The notes below the pieces were generated by a model. It saw only the letters and a list, made by a program, of their open reading frames with translations. It did not search any database and had not been told where the DNA came from. DNA of 64,000 nt from the NCBI GenBank assembly GCA_932521025.1, contig OW051469.1:1314398-1378397 (forward strand), written 5' to 3'. This DNA is from Oscheius onirici. Taxonomy: Eukaryota; Nematoda; Chromadorea; Rhabditida; Rhabditidae. Shown piece by piece: positions 46,521 to 56,939 of this stretch (position 1 is its first letter; every line of letters starts with the position of its first letter). A program made the position numbers and the translations under genes.

Positions 46521-49500
46521 TTACCTGAAGATTTCTTTCACAAAGCGGTTAACTACAATATCACAAAAATGCTGTCTCTGCTTCAAATCCTTGTCCAACG
46601 TGCTCATCTTGACTGGATGTTGGCCGAGATAGGTGTCCGTGTAGGTCGTCAAATTCCAGCCACGATCGTCTGCCCAAGAGGAGAGGAAACCTTTTCCTCT
46701 GAAAGCTCGACAGCTTACAGTGAGAGACAGAGATACCCACCTGTCAAAATCAACAGTGTGCAAGATTTTCGGAATAGCATTTTCCACAAACATTTCGCTG
46801 GGAACTAAAAGTTCGATCAAATTAGCGAAGTAGTCCATTTGGCTGGTTGGAATATAAAGGCTGAACATTTGTCCAATTTTTCGGCTTGAATCTACTCACA
46901 AATCTGCACAAGCTTTTCCCGTAAAGTTTGTCAAGTACTCTTCTCCAGTTGACGTCAAATTTTTCTCCTTGACTCGCCGTTTCATCTCCTCCCAGCTCTT
47001 CTGCACTTCCTCATCGTTTTTGAACTTTCCACCGAGCAGTTCGACGGCATTCCGGCCAAATTTTTCGTCCCACCAGAACAGAGAGCCGTAGTCGATGCTT
47101 AGTGGCATGTTGGGTTTATTCAATGGCAGCTCGTTCCAGAAATTGAAGACCGTGTCATCGGACACGAAGAAATAGCCTAAAATTATCTTTTTTTTGTGTC
47201 CTGAACTGTCTCCCTAACTTTCAAGGCAAAAGTTACCGTAACCCCCACAGAACGTACCCGTAATGTTTTGAAGACGCAGATCTCTCGCTTTACTAAAACA
47301 GTAGTGGAAGTAGTACCCTCTGTTCATTTCCTCGTTCGACATGTAAATGTAGTTGATTGGTTCTTGGATAGACAGTGTTTCTACAACATGGTTTTAGAAT
47401 GACCAAAAGTACCGATACCATCGACCAACTCTGTTCGATTCCATGTCCCGCAAAAGATGACTGTGGCGAAAAAGGGGGAATAGAGACGCTGAAGGAGACC
47501 AATCGAAGTCTTCCAGGGATAGTTGTTTATGAGAATTAGTGCCTATAATTTAGTGAGTATGTCTCTTTGTTATCGTTTGAAGCGACCGTATCACTATGTG
47601 CATTATCTCTGTGTATCATTATCGCCCTTCATATATCCTAGAGACGGGGCCGCCAAGCCTTTCCGCGTGGCCTAGTGGCTAAGTGATCGGATAACAAATC
47701 TAAATATGGCTCAGGTTCGAATCCTTTTACGTTAAATCTTTTTTGCTGTTCTGCAGAACTCTTATAAACTTCTCTGGGAATATATTGACCTAAAAACTTA
47801 CGAAAAATCATCAATTTTCAGTCTTTCATATTTTCCCACTTTGCGCGCTAAATTTGAACGGGGTATAGAGATACGCTCGCTTCAAAGGAATCCTCTGGGC
47901 TCGAGTAGTGCAACCGCTGCGGGACCAATTGCACGGGTCCCGACACGATCTCATCCCAAAATTTTTATTTTGGCATTTTCGACGTTTTACACTCGTTTTT
48001 TCATTTCCAAACCATGTTTAATTGATTCGGCATCGAATTTTACACCAGTTATGTCTATTCCGACATCAAAATTATTGTGGAAAGAAAAAGTTAGGAAATA
48101 ACGGAAGCGCTGTTTTCGCCTTTTCCTTCCAGTTTTACTGAATTTTTGTTATCGGGATGTACTTATCTGTTGTATAATGTGATGCCAAATCGATTAAACA
48201 TGGTTTGGAAACAAAAAAAACAAGTGTAAAACGTCGAAAATGCCAAAATAAAAATTTTGGAATGAGATCGTGACGGAACCCGTGCAATTAGTCCCGCAAC
48301 GGTTGCACCAGGCTTGTGCCGGAGCTGGGGCGGGCGGGGGAAATTCAGCGCTGACTTCTGGGGCCGGGCGGGGGCGAGGTGAGGCCAGCTCCAACAAAAT
48401 GAGCAGAGTTTTTTGAAACACGCTTGAAAATAATCACGAAGGATGGAGATACACCAAAAGATTCAGCGCTGAACTTGGTCCGCCCCACCCGCCCGCCCCG
48501 CCCCAGCCGCCCCATTTGGCACAAGCCTGGGTTGCACTACTTCACTCGATCCCGGAGGCTTCCTTTAAAACTTACATTATTCTGTCGATCCCTCAAAGTT
48601 GCATTAGTCAGTGACTCTGAGAACTCCAAAGACGGTGGAAGTTTTCGATCTGTAAACAATAATACACTGACAAATTTTTCACACCTCGAGTCATCGACTT
48701 TTCTCCACACCAGTGTAATATTTCTTGGTAGTTTGCTACTGCTTGTTGTGCCAGCACATCCTCCTAAATAAATTTAATTTTTTTTCGTGAAACGATACTT
48801 GCCTTCCTTTCGTCCAGCTTATGACTATACCGGCCGATTCCGAGATCAAGATTTGCCCTTCTACAGTTTCCAAACTTTTCAGTTTCGTTTTCGGGGTATT
48901 TATCGAAGACGAGAGTTGTCACTGGAGGAAAAGTATAGTTCAATCCTTTCAAGGCTGTGATCCAAGCGACAATGAGATCGTAGTCGTCGCTTTTGAAGAA
49001 GCTTTCTTCCCTAAAATGTTAGTCTCATTTGCTCCATGTTTTCACAAAAAATTCTGAAATTCCCTAAAAAACTAACACAAAAGCTTTTGCAAGTTCCAAC
49101 GTGCATTCGTCAGCCTTTTTGTACGGACAGGTCCAAGAGTCGAGGAAGGCGACCATCAGACCAGATTTTTCGTAGACATCTCTAGAATAATTTTTTCCCG
49201 AAGTTTAAGTATCCTTTCACATTTCCTGATCCAAATCTTTCAAATAGTTGTGGGCATTTCTGATCTGGACGGCGTTGACCGGATAAAATGCCACATTTTC
49301 TCCAATGAGATGAAGAAGTTTCTGGGCAAAGTAGGATCTCCAGATGTCGGTGACTCTGAAAGTAGAAATTTCAATGAAAAAATATGCTGAACCTGAAGGC
49401 GACAGTAGTCGGCAGAAACATTGTAAAGAAGGCCTTATAGTGGAAAAGAGTATTTTGAGAATTCCACGGAGAATATGTTCCTCTTTCCAAAACAATAGAC

Positions 49501-50511
49501 GGTGCTATGCTGTTAAAGGTGACATGAAGTCCTTTTTTATCCGCGTGCAACAATCTGAACTAAAATTTAAAGGACTGTATCAATTTCTACCGATAAATAG
49601 CATCCACATCTGGATCGTTATGCACGACGCCTTGTTGAACAGCTGCCGTCGTCATGCGCCGGCAGAGAACCATATTGTCCTGCCCGTTAGTGTGATTTTG
49701 TAGGAATTCGAGAGGAAAACCGCGTGGCCACATTTCTTCAAAGCCGTAGAATTGGTAGGGATTGAAGAGCCTTTCCTGAAGATTAGAGGAAGCCGGCTTG
49801 TAGCGCAGACCCGAGATTGTCGGACCGTAGTCAAACTGGTCCAGACCGCGGCCTGAATAAGATTTTTGTCTAAAATTTTAAGCGAGTTCTTGAATATCCT
49901 TACCAGTAATTAAAGCGCCCCGTTTGAATTCGGCCTTTATGGTACAGAAATTTTTTCTTGCCAACTTACCGTAAGGCTTGTTGTCATCGTCCGTGTCGTA
50001 AATCCACTCGGCTCCATGTTTGATAGCATACAAATATCCTAGATTCTTCCTCGTGTAGCTCTTGAACGGCAAATTTGAGGCAAACTCTCCAAAAACTTCC
50101 TGGTCTTCGATTGACAGAAAATGGACATGAGGATGATGCCAATCCGTTGGAGTTTTCCGATCAGCGACTACTACAACTTGCCAGCCGGACTGGGAGGCAA
50201 GATTCTAAAAATTTTGACCCTACTAAACAGAAAATCCTGTACTTACTTTTACGTCTTGCGTAGGCAACTGTATTGACGTAACTACTATCCATTTTTTAGA
50301 GTTTGTTGGTCTCGGAAGTCGGTCAGCTATTTCATTCTCCTCTCTGAAATGGTCTGATAACTCAAAGAGACACAGAGACTCACCGACTCAAAACACTGAA
50401 AACTTTATGCACTTTGAACCTGTCCTTTATCAAGGATACTGTAGTTATAGATCCTAGTATACTAATTGCGCATATAAGAAAAAGTCTCGTTTTGTTCGGT
50501 CGGTGAATCAT
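46521..50511 (-). CDS. DUF288/STELLO-like glycosyltransferase
   Basis: Type II membrane protein of the DUF288 family. The plant members (STELLO) are Golgi glycosyltransferases; animal function is not established. About twelve exons. The start MIHRPNKTRLFLICAISILG follows an acattttcag acceptor by 4 nt and gives a single signal-anchor. The nucleotide-sugar domain reads KKWIVVTSIQLPTQDVKNLA, GWQVVVVADRKTPTDWH, VHFLSIEDQ, then YTRKNLGYLYAIKHGAEWIY followed by DTDDDNKPYGK, the DxD-like metal site. Downstream are NGQDNMVLCRRMTTAAVQQG, DPDVDAIYRL and VTFNSIAPSIVLERGTYSPW NSQNT. The C-terminal half contains SIDYGSLFWWDEKFGRNAVE. One intron holds a double palindrome (47876-48576). Confidence 0.85.
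47661..47734 (+). pseudogene. tRNA-like sequence, degraded
   Basis: Resembles a tRNA-Arg type D-arm (GTGGCCTAGTGGCTAAG) and T-arm (CAGGTTCGAATCC) at the right spacing, followed by a T run. The anticodon stem TCGGA/TCTAA has mismatches and the acceptor ends do not pair, so it is probably a tRNA pseudogene or a SINE head. Confidence 0.4.
47876..48576. mobile_element. Palindromic element interrupted by a hAT-like MITE
   Basis: Outer arms of about 130 bp (47876-48010 and 48205-48576 excluding the insert) share GGCATTTTCGACGTTTTACAC, GATCTCATTCC/AAAATTTTTATTTTGG and AGTAGTGCAACCG in inverse orientation. The right arm is split by the element 48309-48529. It lies in an intron of the DUF288 gene. 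Confidence 0.8.
48309..48529. mobile_element. hAT-like MITE with exact 8-bp TSD
   Basis: 221 bp with inverted ends CAGGCTTGTGCC and GGCACAAGCCTG and a GGGGCGGGCGGG-rich subterminal part. It is flanked by identical GGTTGCAC at 48301-48308 and 48530-48537. Nested in the palindrome 47876-48576. Confidence 0.9.
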
Positions 50512-51659
50512 CCACCTGAAAATGTTTTTTGACAACGTGGAAAAAATGAGAAGCATGGGACCGTCCGATTCGGACAGACAATGAATGTTTGAAATAGAAG
50601 ATCAAGATAGACAGCTATCTATCTTGATCGGTCAGCTATTTTTTCAGACTATAGCACTTGCATATTTTAGCCAAAAGTCCAAGCTAAAGGTGGATCAACA
50701 TCCCTTTATACCAAATGACCCCGAAGTTTGTTGCTGGGACTCTCTATCGGTCTCGGATCTCAACTGTAGAAAAAGACTGGTGGGCAATGGGAAAGAGAAG
50801 AAACATGGGTATTTTCCACTAAAATCTTGTTCTAGTAAAGATACTGTAAAAGCTCTAATAGAAAATTGCGTACGCATTTTTTTCGGGTTGAGGAATTTTT
50901 TTTCCCAACTTTCCGATTATTTTTCCCATACAGATAGACATCTCAGCTACCAAGGAAAAATAAAATATAAATTGAAAAATTTGTCTTCACCCCGAAAAAA
51001 TGCGTACGTAATTGCGTACAGGGGGTGCTTCTATTAGAAGATGTTATGTTCTGTCGCTCTGTCTCTGGTATGTTCTGTCGCTCTGTCTCTGTTTCTCTAT
51101 ACCTCATTGAGATTAAAAAAATTAAAAGTTGTAGTGCTTTTAGGAGGACGAGTTGAAAGCAATTCAGACTGTCATTTTGAGTGGAATATATATGTGAAAC
51201 GAATGTATTGAAAACTGCGTAAGGCTCATATTCGTGGAACATATGTGCCACATAGTCGGCGGACTAGTCATTTTCAAAACATCATCATAGACATGTAACT
51301 GTTAGCAACCGAAAAGAAGACCAAAAAGAGCCGTAGAATAACATAACCGAACACTTCCCCTACTTGACTATTCTATCGCCGGCCCAACTGTTTTTCCAAC
51401 GTGGAAATTAACTTGTTTTTTTTGTGTTTTACGCATTGTCAAGTTTTTTTCTTAAATAGTTAACTAACCGTGTACAATGATTTCGCAGGGATTGCTGCCA
51501 GTTCATGACAGGATTATTGAAAGTTCTGAGTTGCGAAGAATTTTTTTTGCAGATGACTTCTTGTTCCTTATTAATATCCTAAACATTGTCTGGGGAAGAG
51601 CGCTTCTTGTCTTGAATCATATTTTCCAACACGTTCTTGTGAATTCATTATCTCTTTTC
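50512..51659. other. Intergenic with a family A MITE
   Basis: Upstream of DUF288. Holds the MITE at 50843-51041, a short inverted run near 50600-50630 (AGATAGACAGCTATCTATCT) and CTCTGTCTCTG repeats near 51050-51100. No coding model supported. Confidence 0.4.
50843..51041. mobile_element. Family A MITE, diverged left end
   Basis: The left end reads TGTAAAAGCTCTAATAG with CCG lost. The right end reads TGCTTCTATTAGAAG. The interior is in the same orientation as 12842-13059. Confidence 0.75.
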
Positions 51660-52962
51660 TGTATTCTGGACCAAATATCGGTCCAAGGTTTCTCCCTATT
51701 CGATTCTTGGAAAGACATCTTCTCCACTGAAATGTTAGTCAAACGTTTTTGTGATAACTGATAACTGCCACGCAGGATGGGCGTGGTCGGACGCAGGGCG
51801 GCTGGCGCTGAGGGACGAGACGGGGCTCTCGTACAGGGAGACGGTGATGGCTGGTCGCCTATCTAATCCATAAGCATAAAGATATTTCTACTTGCCTCTG
51901 ACACAGTAAAAGCCAAAGTTTGTAAAAACTCCAAGTTCAACAGTGACTTGTTATCTAATCTTGACAACTCTTCACTTACTACGACGATTCTCGTGGCCAT
52001 TGACAAACAGACAGTCAATCCCAGACATCATAGCTTTTTAATAGTTTATATGCTCCATTCTTTGTATTCTTACAACCTCTTTGAGTTACCTTTTTCAAAA
52101 CAAGTCAAACAGCAAAAAAAACAGTTTTAGAGCGAAAAACTGCCCAGAAACAGCAAAAACGAAAATTTGAGAAATCCCGCGGGATCCCGCTCGGGACACG
52201 GGATAATTTTTGGATTCATAAATCCCGTCCCGCGGGATATTTTTTTTCCAATCCCGCACATCTCTGGTACAAATGCCACGGTATTCTCTTCTGCGACTCC
52301 AGCTGTTTAACACTTTTAGTGAAAACCTAGAAATACTAAAATTCTTCAGGTTTTTCAAACCTGTGAGCAATGAAATGCTTCAGTATAGTCCAGCTCTGGA
52401 ATCACAGTCTTCTCCAAAAGTTTATAGCCAAGCGGCTCAAAGAGTTCGTCTTCCGCTTTAACATAGTCTCGCGCCCCGAATGCTGCTTCAAACGGCGGTC
52501 TTAATTCCTTTTTTGTGTTTTAAGAGTAAAATCACTCAAAATCTCTGATCCAGTCATTCACAGCTACCGTCCAAATATAATCTTGCACTGCTGTCGGGTC
52601 TGGACTTTTTTTGTCTCTGGTTTAAAAATAAAAGTATTGTCAGTAGAATAGATTGAAGTAGCTGAAGGGGAGATACTCTGGAACTTATTTTACAAGTCGT
52701 GATGATGTAATGATGAAGATGCATCATAGCGGAAGAGAGTCAGGATCATCTTGAAAGTGAGATTTGATCGGACCCGCGCGAGAACAGATGGTTCAGGGAG
52801 ATATGTCAGTATGTACATTATGTTTGGCGATAAAGATGAAAAGATGAACAGTATACAGAGAAGGATGAGACCTGGTTCAGAACAAGCCTCTCTGTATCTT
52901 TGTCTCTCTGTCTCACCATATTTCCAACTGGTTACAATTTGTTTCCCTCGTTCTGGATCCAC
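51660..52962 (-). CDS. Unrecognised multi-exon gene
   Basis: Three exons join cleanly on the minus strand: one ending at 52689 (MILTLFRYDASSSLHHHDL; a longer open frame extends up to 52962), one at about 52618-52540 (DKKSPDPTAVQDYIWTVAVN followed by DWIRDFE) and one at 52502-52364 (PPFEAAFGARDYVKAEDELF then EPLGYKLLEKTVIPELDYTE, ending AFHCSQ with a gtttga donor). A possible last exon near 51755-51660 begins after acatttcag (EKMSFQESNREKPWTDIWSR) and ends in a stop. An acceptor ctttcaag touches the ATG of MILTLF. No domain is recognised. The intron between the last two exons contains a GGGAT-word repeat and a repeat shared with 59.8 kb. It may be a real gene or a recent pseudogene. Confidence 0.45.
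51888..52048. repeat. Dispersed repeat, second copy at 59817-59996
   Basis: About 160 bp nearly identical to 59817-59996 in the same orientation, sharing AAGCCAAAGTTTGTAAAAAC, ATCTAATCTTGACAACTCTT and CGACGATTCTCGTGGCCATT. No inverted ends seen. Confidence 0.75.
52178..52267. repeat. GGGAT-word repeat with CAGAGATG end
   Basis: Degenerate GGGAT/ATCCC words (CCCGCGGGATCCCGCTCGGG) ending in CCCGCACATCTCTG, the complement of CAGAGATGTGCGGG. One end resembles the hAT-like elements; the other is unclear. Confidence 0.5.
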
Positions 52963-53061
52963 ATTTCCACTTGATTGTTTAGCTGTATGCTTGTGCTAAC
53001 TCAAAATTTTGCATATGTCAGAGTTTTGCATAAGGCCACGCCTGTGGGCTTCTTTCAATTA

Positions 53062-53283
53062 CCGTAAAAGCTGTAATAGAAGCACCCCAGTACGCAATTA
53101 CGCACGCATTTTTTTTTCGGGGCGAAGACATAATTTTTCAATTTATATTTTCATTTTTCCTTGGTAGCTGAGATGTCTATCTGTATGGGAAAAAAGTCGG
53201 AAGGTTGGGAAAATTTTTCCTCAACCCGAAAAAAAAATGCGTACGTAATTGCGTACAGGGGTGCTTCTATTAACCTTTTACGG
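53062..53283. mobile_element. Family A MITE, best-preserved ends
   Basis: 222 bp. CCGTAAAAGCTGTAATAGAA on the left and AACCTTTTACGG on the right, flanked by TA on both sides (53060-53061, 53284-53285). It lies about 190 bp upstream of the C1GALT start. Confidence 0.85.
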
Positions 53284-53470
53284 TACATATTACTAAAGTT
53301 TCTAGTTAAAAAAGGTCCGAAAAGAGTTCATGACCATCTCGAAAGAGCGGAAGCGAACCCTCGAGTGAAACGGAAACGGACAGCCCCGATGCCAAACTGC
53401 TGACCACACTGCGAACTTCGATCAACATGCGACGCCTAAAAATCCAAGGTAGTCTCGTACTCTCCCTTAT

Positions 53471-54663
53471 ATGACTTCAGTCGTTGATACCAAACTAATA
53501 ATTGTGTTGCTGATGACAGCTACAATCATCCTTTACAATGTGGTCCATTTCAAACGGAACAAGCCGACATATTACGAGTACTGGAAGAATAAAGGAGAAG
53601 TTGTTGCTTCGACAGCAGCAGAAGGCTTACCAAAGTCTGGGAGATTATTTTGTTGGGTTCTGACTGGAGAAGCACACTACAGTACGAGGGTGAGTCAGAG
53701 GGACAGAGAGACAAAAAATAATAGATGGGGCCGAGAATTCGTTCAGGACACAGTACTGTGGGGGTTCTGGCCTGCCTTCATGCCAGGTCAGAACTCTTTT
53801 TGGATCAATTTTTAATTTTTATTTATAATTTTTATCAACCCGAAAAAAATGCGTATGTAATTGCGTATAGGGGTGCTTCTATCAGAGCTTTTTGGTAATC
53901 TGGTCCAGTCTCAAGAATCAAATTCCAGGTGCCGGCAGTCAATTCAACATGGCTCAAGCGGTGTGATCACGGCGAGTTCTTTGTGAAGTCTTCATTAGCT
54001 GATAGCAATATTCCCTACAGAACGATCTTTGCCGGAATGGATGACTCTTACGAGAAGCTCTTCTACAAGACCATCGAAGGTTTCTGGTATGCCTACCACG
54101 AGATTTCCAAAGATTTTGACTGGTACTTCAAGGTAAGACTTTGTAAAGGCAGTCCTTAACGAAATTTAGGCAGATGACGACACGTATCTAATGGTGGATA
54201 ATCTGAAAGATCTCTTGAAGCATTTTGATCCCGAAAAACCGTACTACATCGGATATTTGTGGGACCACGCGACGGTAAGTCCACTGGAATGTCAAAATGA
54301 CGCTTTCAGTTTGGGAAATATCACTCTGGCGGATCAGGATATGCCCTTTCAAAGGCCGCCTTGAAGCTTTTTGTGGAACAGGCCTATAGAAATCCCGAAA
54401 TTTGTCCGTTTGATGCCAATGAAGACGCTGGTTTGGCCCGGTACTGTAGAACTCAGTAAAATCAAATGGATTCTTTCAGATGTCTACGGAACCTGGGAAT
54501 CGAGGCGTACAACTCGGAGAAAGTGCTAGAAACTTTTGTCCCGTTGAAGATTAAAGATTTTCGGCCGAACAGATCTCTCGTCAGCATACATTACCGGACA
54601 CCGGCAGAGATGCATATTCTTGACGAATATTTTCACGGAAAACAAAAATATGTATTTTCATGA
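53471..54663 (+). CDS. Core 1 beta-1,3-galactosyltransferase (C1GALT1 family)
   Basis: Golgi type II enzyme that adds galactose to O-linked GalNAc, making core 1 (T antigen), by family knowledge. Five exons: 53471-53689, 53929-54132, 54170-54274, 54310-54440 and 54480-54663. A signal-anchor is near residues 8-22 (KLIIVLLMTATIILYNVV). Then GRLFCWVLTGEAHYSTR, VPAVNSTWLKRCDHGEF, YRTIFAGMDDSYEKLFYKTI, DWYFKADDDTYLMVDNL (DxD metal motif), YHSGGSGYALSKAALKLFVE and CPFDANEDAGLARCLRNLGI, all characteristic. The coding length, about 280 residues, is slightly short for the family. The first intron includes a partial family A MITE. Alternative: one of several nematode paralogues. Confidence 0.9.
53821..53896. 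mobile_element. Partial family A MITE in C1GALT intron
   Basis: Only the right half is present, from AACCCGAAAAAAATGCGTAT to GGGGTGCTTCTATCAGAGC. The other half is absent. Confidence 0.7.
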
Positions 54664-55042
54664 CTTGGTGGTAATAAAAAAAGAGCCTGATGGAAAACCT
54701 CTGTGAGCAAGAAAACATGTACGCAAATTGGCGTCTCGCCTGTGCGTCAACTCGTTTCAGGCGCGCTTCTGAACTCTAGGAGAAAAACCTATCATTTCTG
54801 CATTTTTCTTTATTTTCAATCATTTTGCATAGTTGTTGCTCCTTTTTGTGTACAAATTGCTGAAATATAGTAGCTACTAGTTATTCGTGTGTCGTGCAAC
54901 AAAACATGAGACCGACGACGTAAAACCATGCAGCAGTCTTCGCGTTTGAATCAGTTTTCGAAGTCTTTGCTGGTTTTTTTCGATGTCTTGGTGTTTCTTT
55001 TCTTATTTCTTATCAATTTCACTCATTTTATACTTTTCAAGG

Positions 55043-55756
55043 ATGACAGACTACGACAAGTACGCCGAGCATCTTCGCCATCCAGAAAATCCCGTCGTTT
55101 TCCTCGAAATGTCGGCCGGAGGAGCCCCGATCGGCACAATTGTGGTATTTCTTTCATTTGTTGCGAGTTTTACTCAATTTCAGATTGAACTTTATGCAGA
55201 TGTGTGTCCAAAAACGTCGGAAAACTTCAGACAGCTCTGCACGGGCGAATACAGGTTTCTTTGGCTTTATTATTGTTCAAAATATCGTGTTTAGAAAAGA
55301 CGGCGTTCCACAGGGATATAAAAATAGCCAATTTCACCGAGTAATCAAGGATTTTATGATTCAGGGAGGAGATTTTGTCGCTGTAAGTCATTTTTCACTG
55401 CAATTTGACTATTTTCGCTTCAGGGGGATGGAACAGGGCTGACAAGCATCTATGGCTCCAAATTCAAGGACGAGAATTTCGAATTGTCTCACGGCGGGCC
55501 AGGCGTCTTATCAATGGTTCGCTCACTATTTTTTTCTCGTAAAAACAGCAAATTTAAAGGCAAATGCCGGGCCGGACACGAACGGCTGTCAGTTTTTCAT
55601 CACTTGCGCCAAGACGGACTTTCTCGACAAGAAACACGTCGTTTTTGGCCAAGTTCTCGATGGTCTTCTCACGGTCCGAAAAATCGAAAATGTTCCTACC
55701 GGCGCCAACAACAAGCCTAAAATTCCAATTATTGTGACCCAATGCGGCCAGCTGTG
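55043..55756 (+). CDS. Cyclophilin H, peptidyl-prolyl isomerase (PPIH type)
   Basis: Cyclophilin-fold cis-trans prolyl isomerase. PPIH orthologues sit on the U4/U6 snRNP through PRPF4/HPRP4. Five exons: 55043-55144, 55184-55254, 55295-55382, 55424-55516 and 55560-55756. Blocks: [40 protein letters not shown], the catalytic stretch [15 protein letters not shown] (the Arg is present), [40 protein letters not shown] (with the QFFIT pocket) and [20 protein letters not shown]. Length about 183 residues, with a full-length match. The start ATG follows tttcaag by one base. Rab21 starts 127 bp downstream on the same strand. Confidence 0.94.
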
Positions 55757-55882
55757 ATCTCCTTCGGTTATTTTGTTATCTAATCAATATCATATTCATC
55801 TCTATCGATTTTCCTGCTTTTAAAAGCGGTTCATATCCATCTTTTCCTGAAACTTTAGCTATTTTTACGAAACTGCAATAGA

Positions 55883-56787
55883 ATGACCACTGAACATCGG
55901 TTCAAAGTGGTCCTTTTGGGAGAAGGAGCCGTGGGAAAGTCGTCCCTCATGCTCCGCTACGTGGAAAACAAGTTCAGTCCACGACATTTGTCGACAATTC
56001 AGGTGAGTCAACTAAACGCATCGTTTTCTAAATTTTTTCCCGTTTAAACATCCACTGGCCAGCGTTTTCGTCAAAGCAACACCATTGAAAACTGAAACAA
56101 AAGTTACAGGCCTCTTTCCTCTCAAAATCGCTGGAAGTTGACGGCGAAGAAGTCGAATTGAACATTTGGGACACGGCCGGACAGGAAAAATATCATGCTC
56201 TTGGCCCAATCTACTATCGGTAAGCAAAAAAAGTAAAAATAGACGAAAATCTTGCAGAGGAAGCAACGGAGCCCTTTTAATCTACGATATCACGGACCAG
56301 GGCTCCTTTGAAAAGGTCAAAATGTGGATCAAGGAGCTGAAGAGGGCTTTGGGAAAGTCCTGCTCACTTCTAATCGTAGGAAACAAGCTGGACTTGGAGA
56401 AGAGCAGGAGTGTGCCGATCGATCAGGCTAAAGAATAAGAAATCGGTGAAAATTTAAAGAGAAAAATCCTTTAGATATGCGGCTTTCGTAGGAGCAGATT
56501 ACATGGAAACTTCGGCAAAAGAGAACCTCGGAATCTCAAGCGTGTTTGAGAGCTTGTGTCGAAGTGAGTCTTTCTGAATCCGCCTTTGAGAAATGCCTTT
56601 TTTTGCTTTTTTTTTCTATTCAACAGTCAAGATCCTCTAATTGTAAGAAGACTTTTGCTTAATTTTAGCCATGATGTCGGCAGTACAACAACCCGACTCT
56701 CACCGGGTCACTGAAACTCCTACTGGTCGTCGAACTATTCAGCTCGTAGACGATGAAACCCCGCAACGACGCAGATGCTGTAAATAG
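55883..56787 (+). CDS. rab-21: Rab21-type small GTPase with apparent AT-AG intron
   Basis: Endosomal Rab GTPase. Exons: 55883-56002, 56110-56219, 56258-56434, 56475-56561 and 56670-56787. P-loop GEGAVGKSS; switch I around [35 protein letters not shown] (G3); VGNKLDLEK (G4); [10 protein letters not shown] (G5). It ends [12 protein letters not shown] with a CC prenylation motif. [20 protein letters not shown] is the Rab21 hallmark. Between exons 3 and 4, the only frame-preserving junction removes 56435-56474, an intron beginning ATAAGA and ending TTTAG. Reading straight through gives a stop (GAATAA). So either a non-canonical donor is used or this copy is damaged. Confidence 0.9.
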
Positions 56788-56939
56788 TCTATTCGAGGTC
56801 TTCTCAGGCCATTTTTGTATATTTATTCTTCCAGTCCATCTACGGGATAAATGTGATGCACCAAGATTAAAACTTTCATTCCGTTTAAAGCACCAAAAAG
56901 GACGTATATACAAACAGAAAGAGAGAGAAAGACACATAA

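Noticed and set aside
51477..51761. 94-codon plus-strand frame
   Set aside because: The opposite strand has an acceptor-bounded, more protein-like segment; this frame shows no features.
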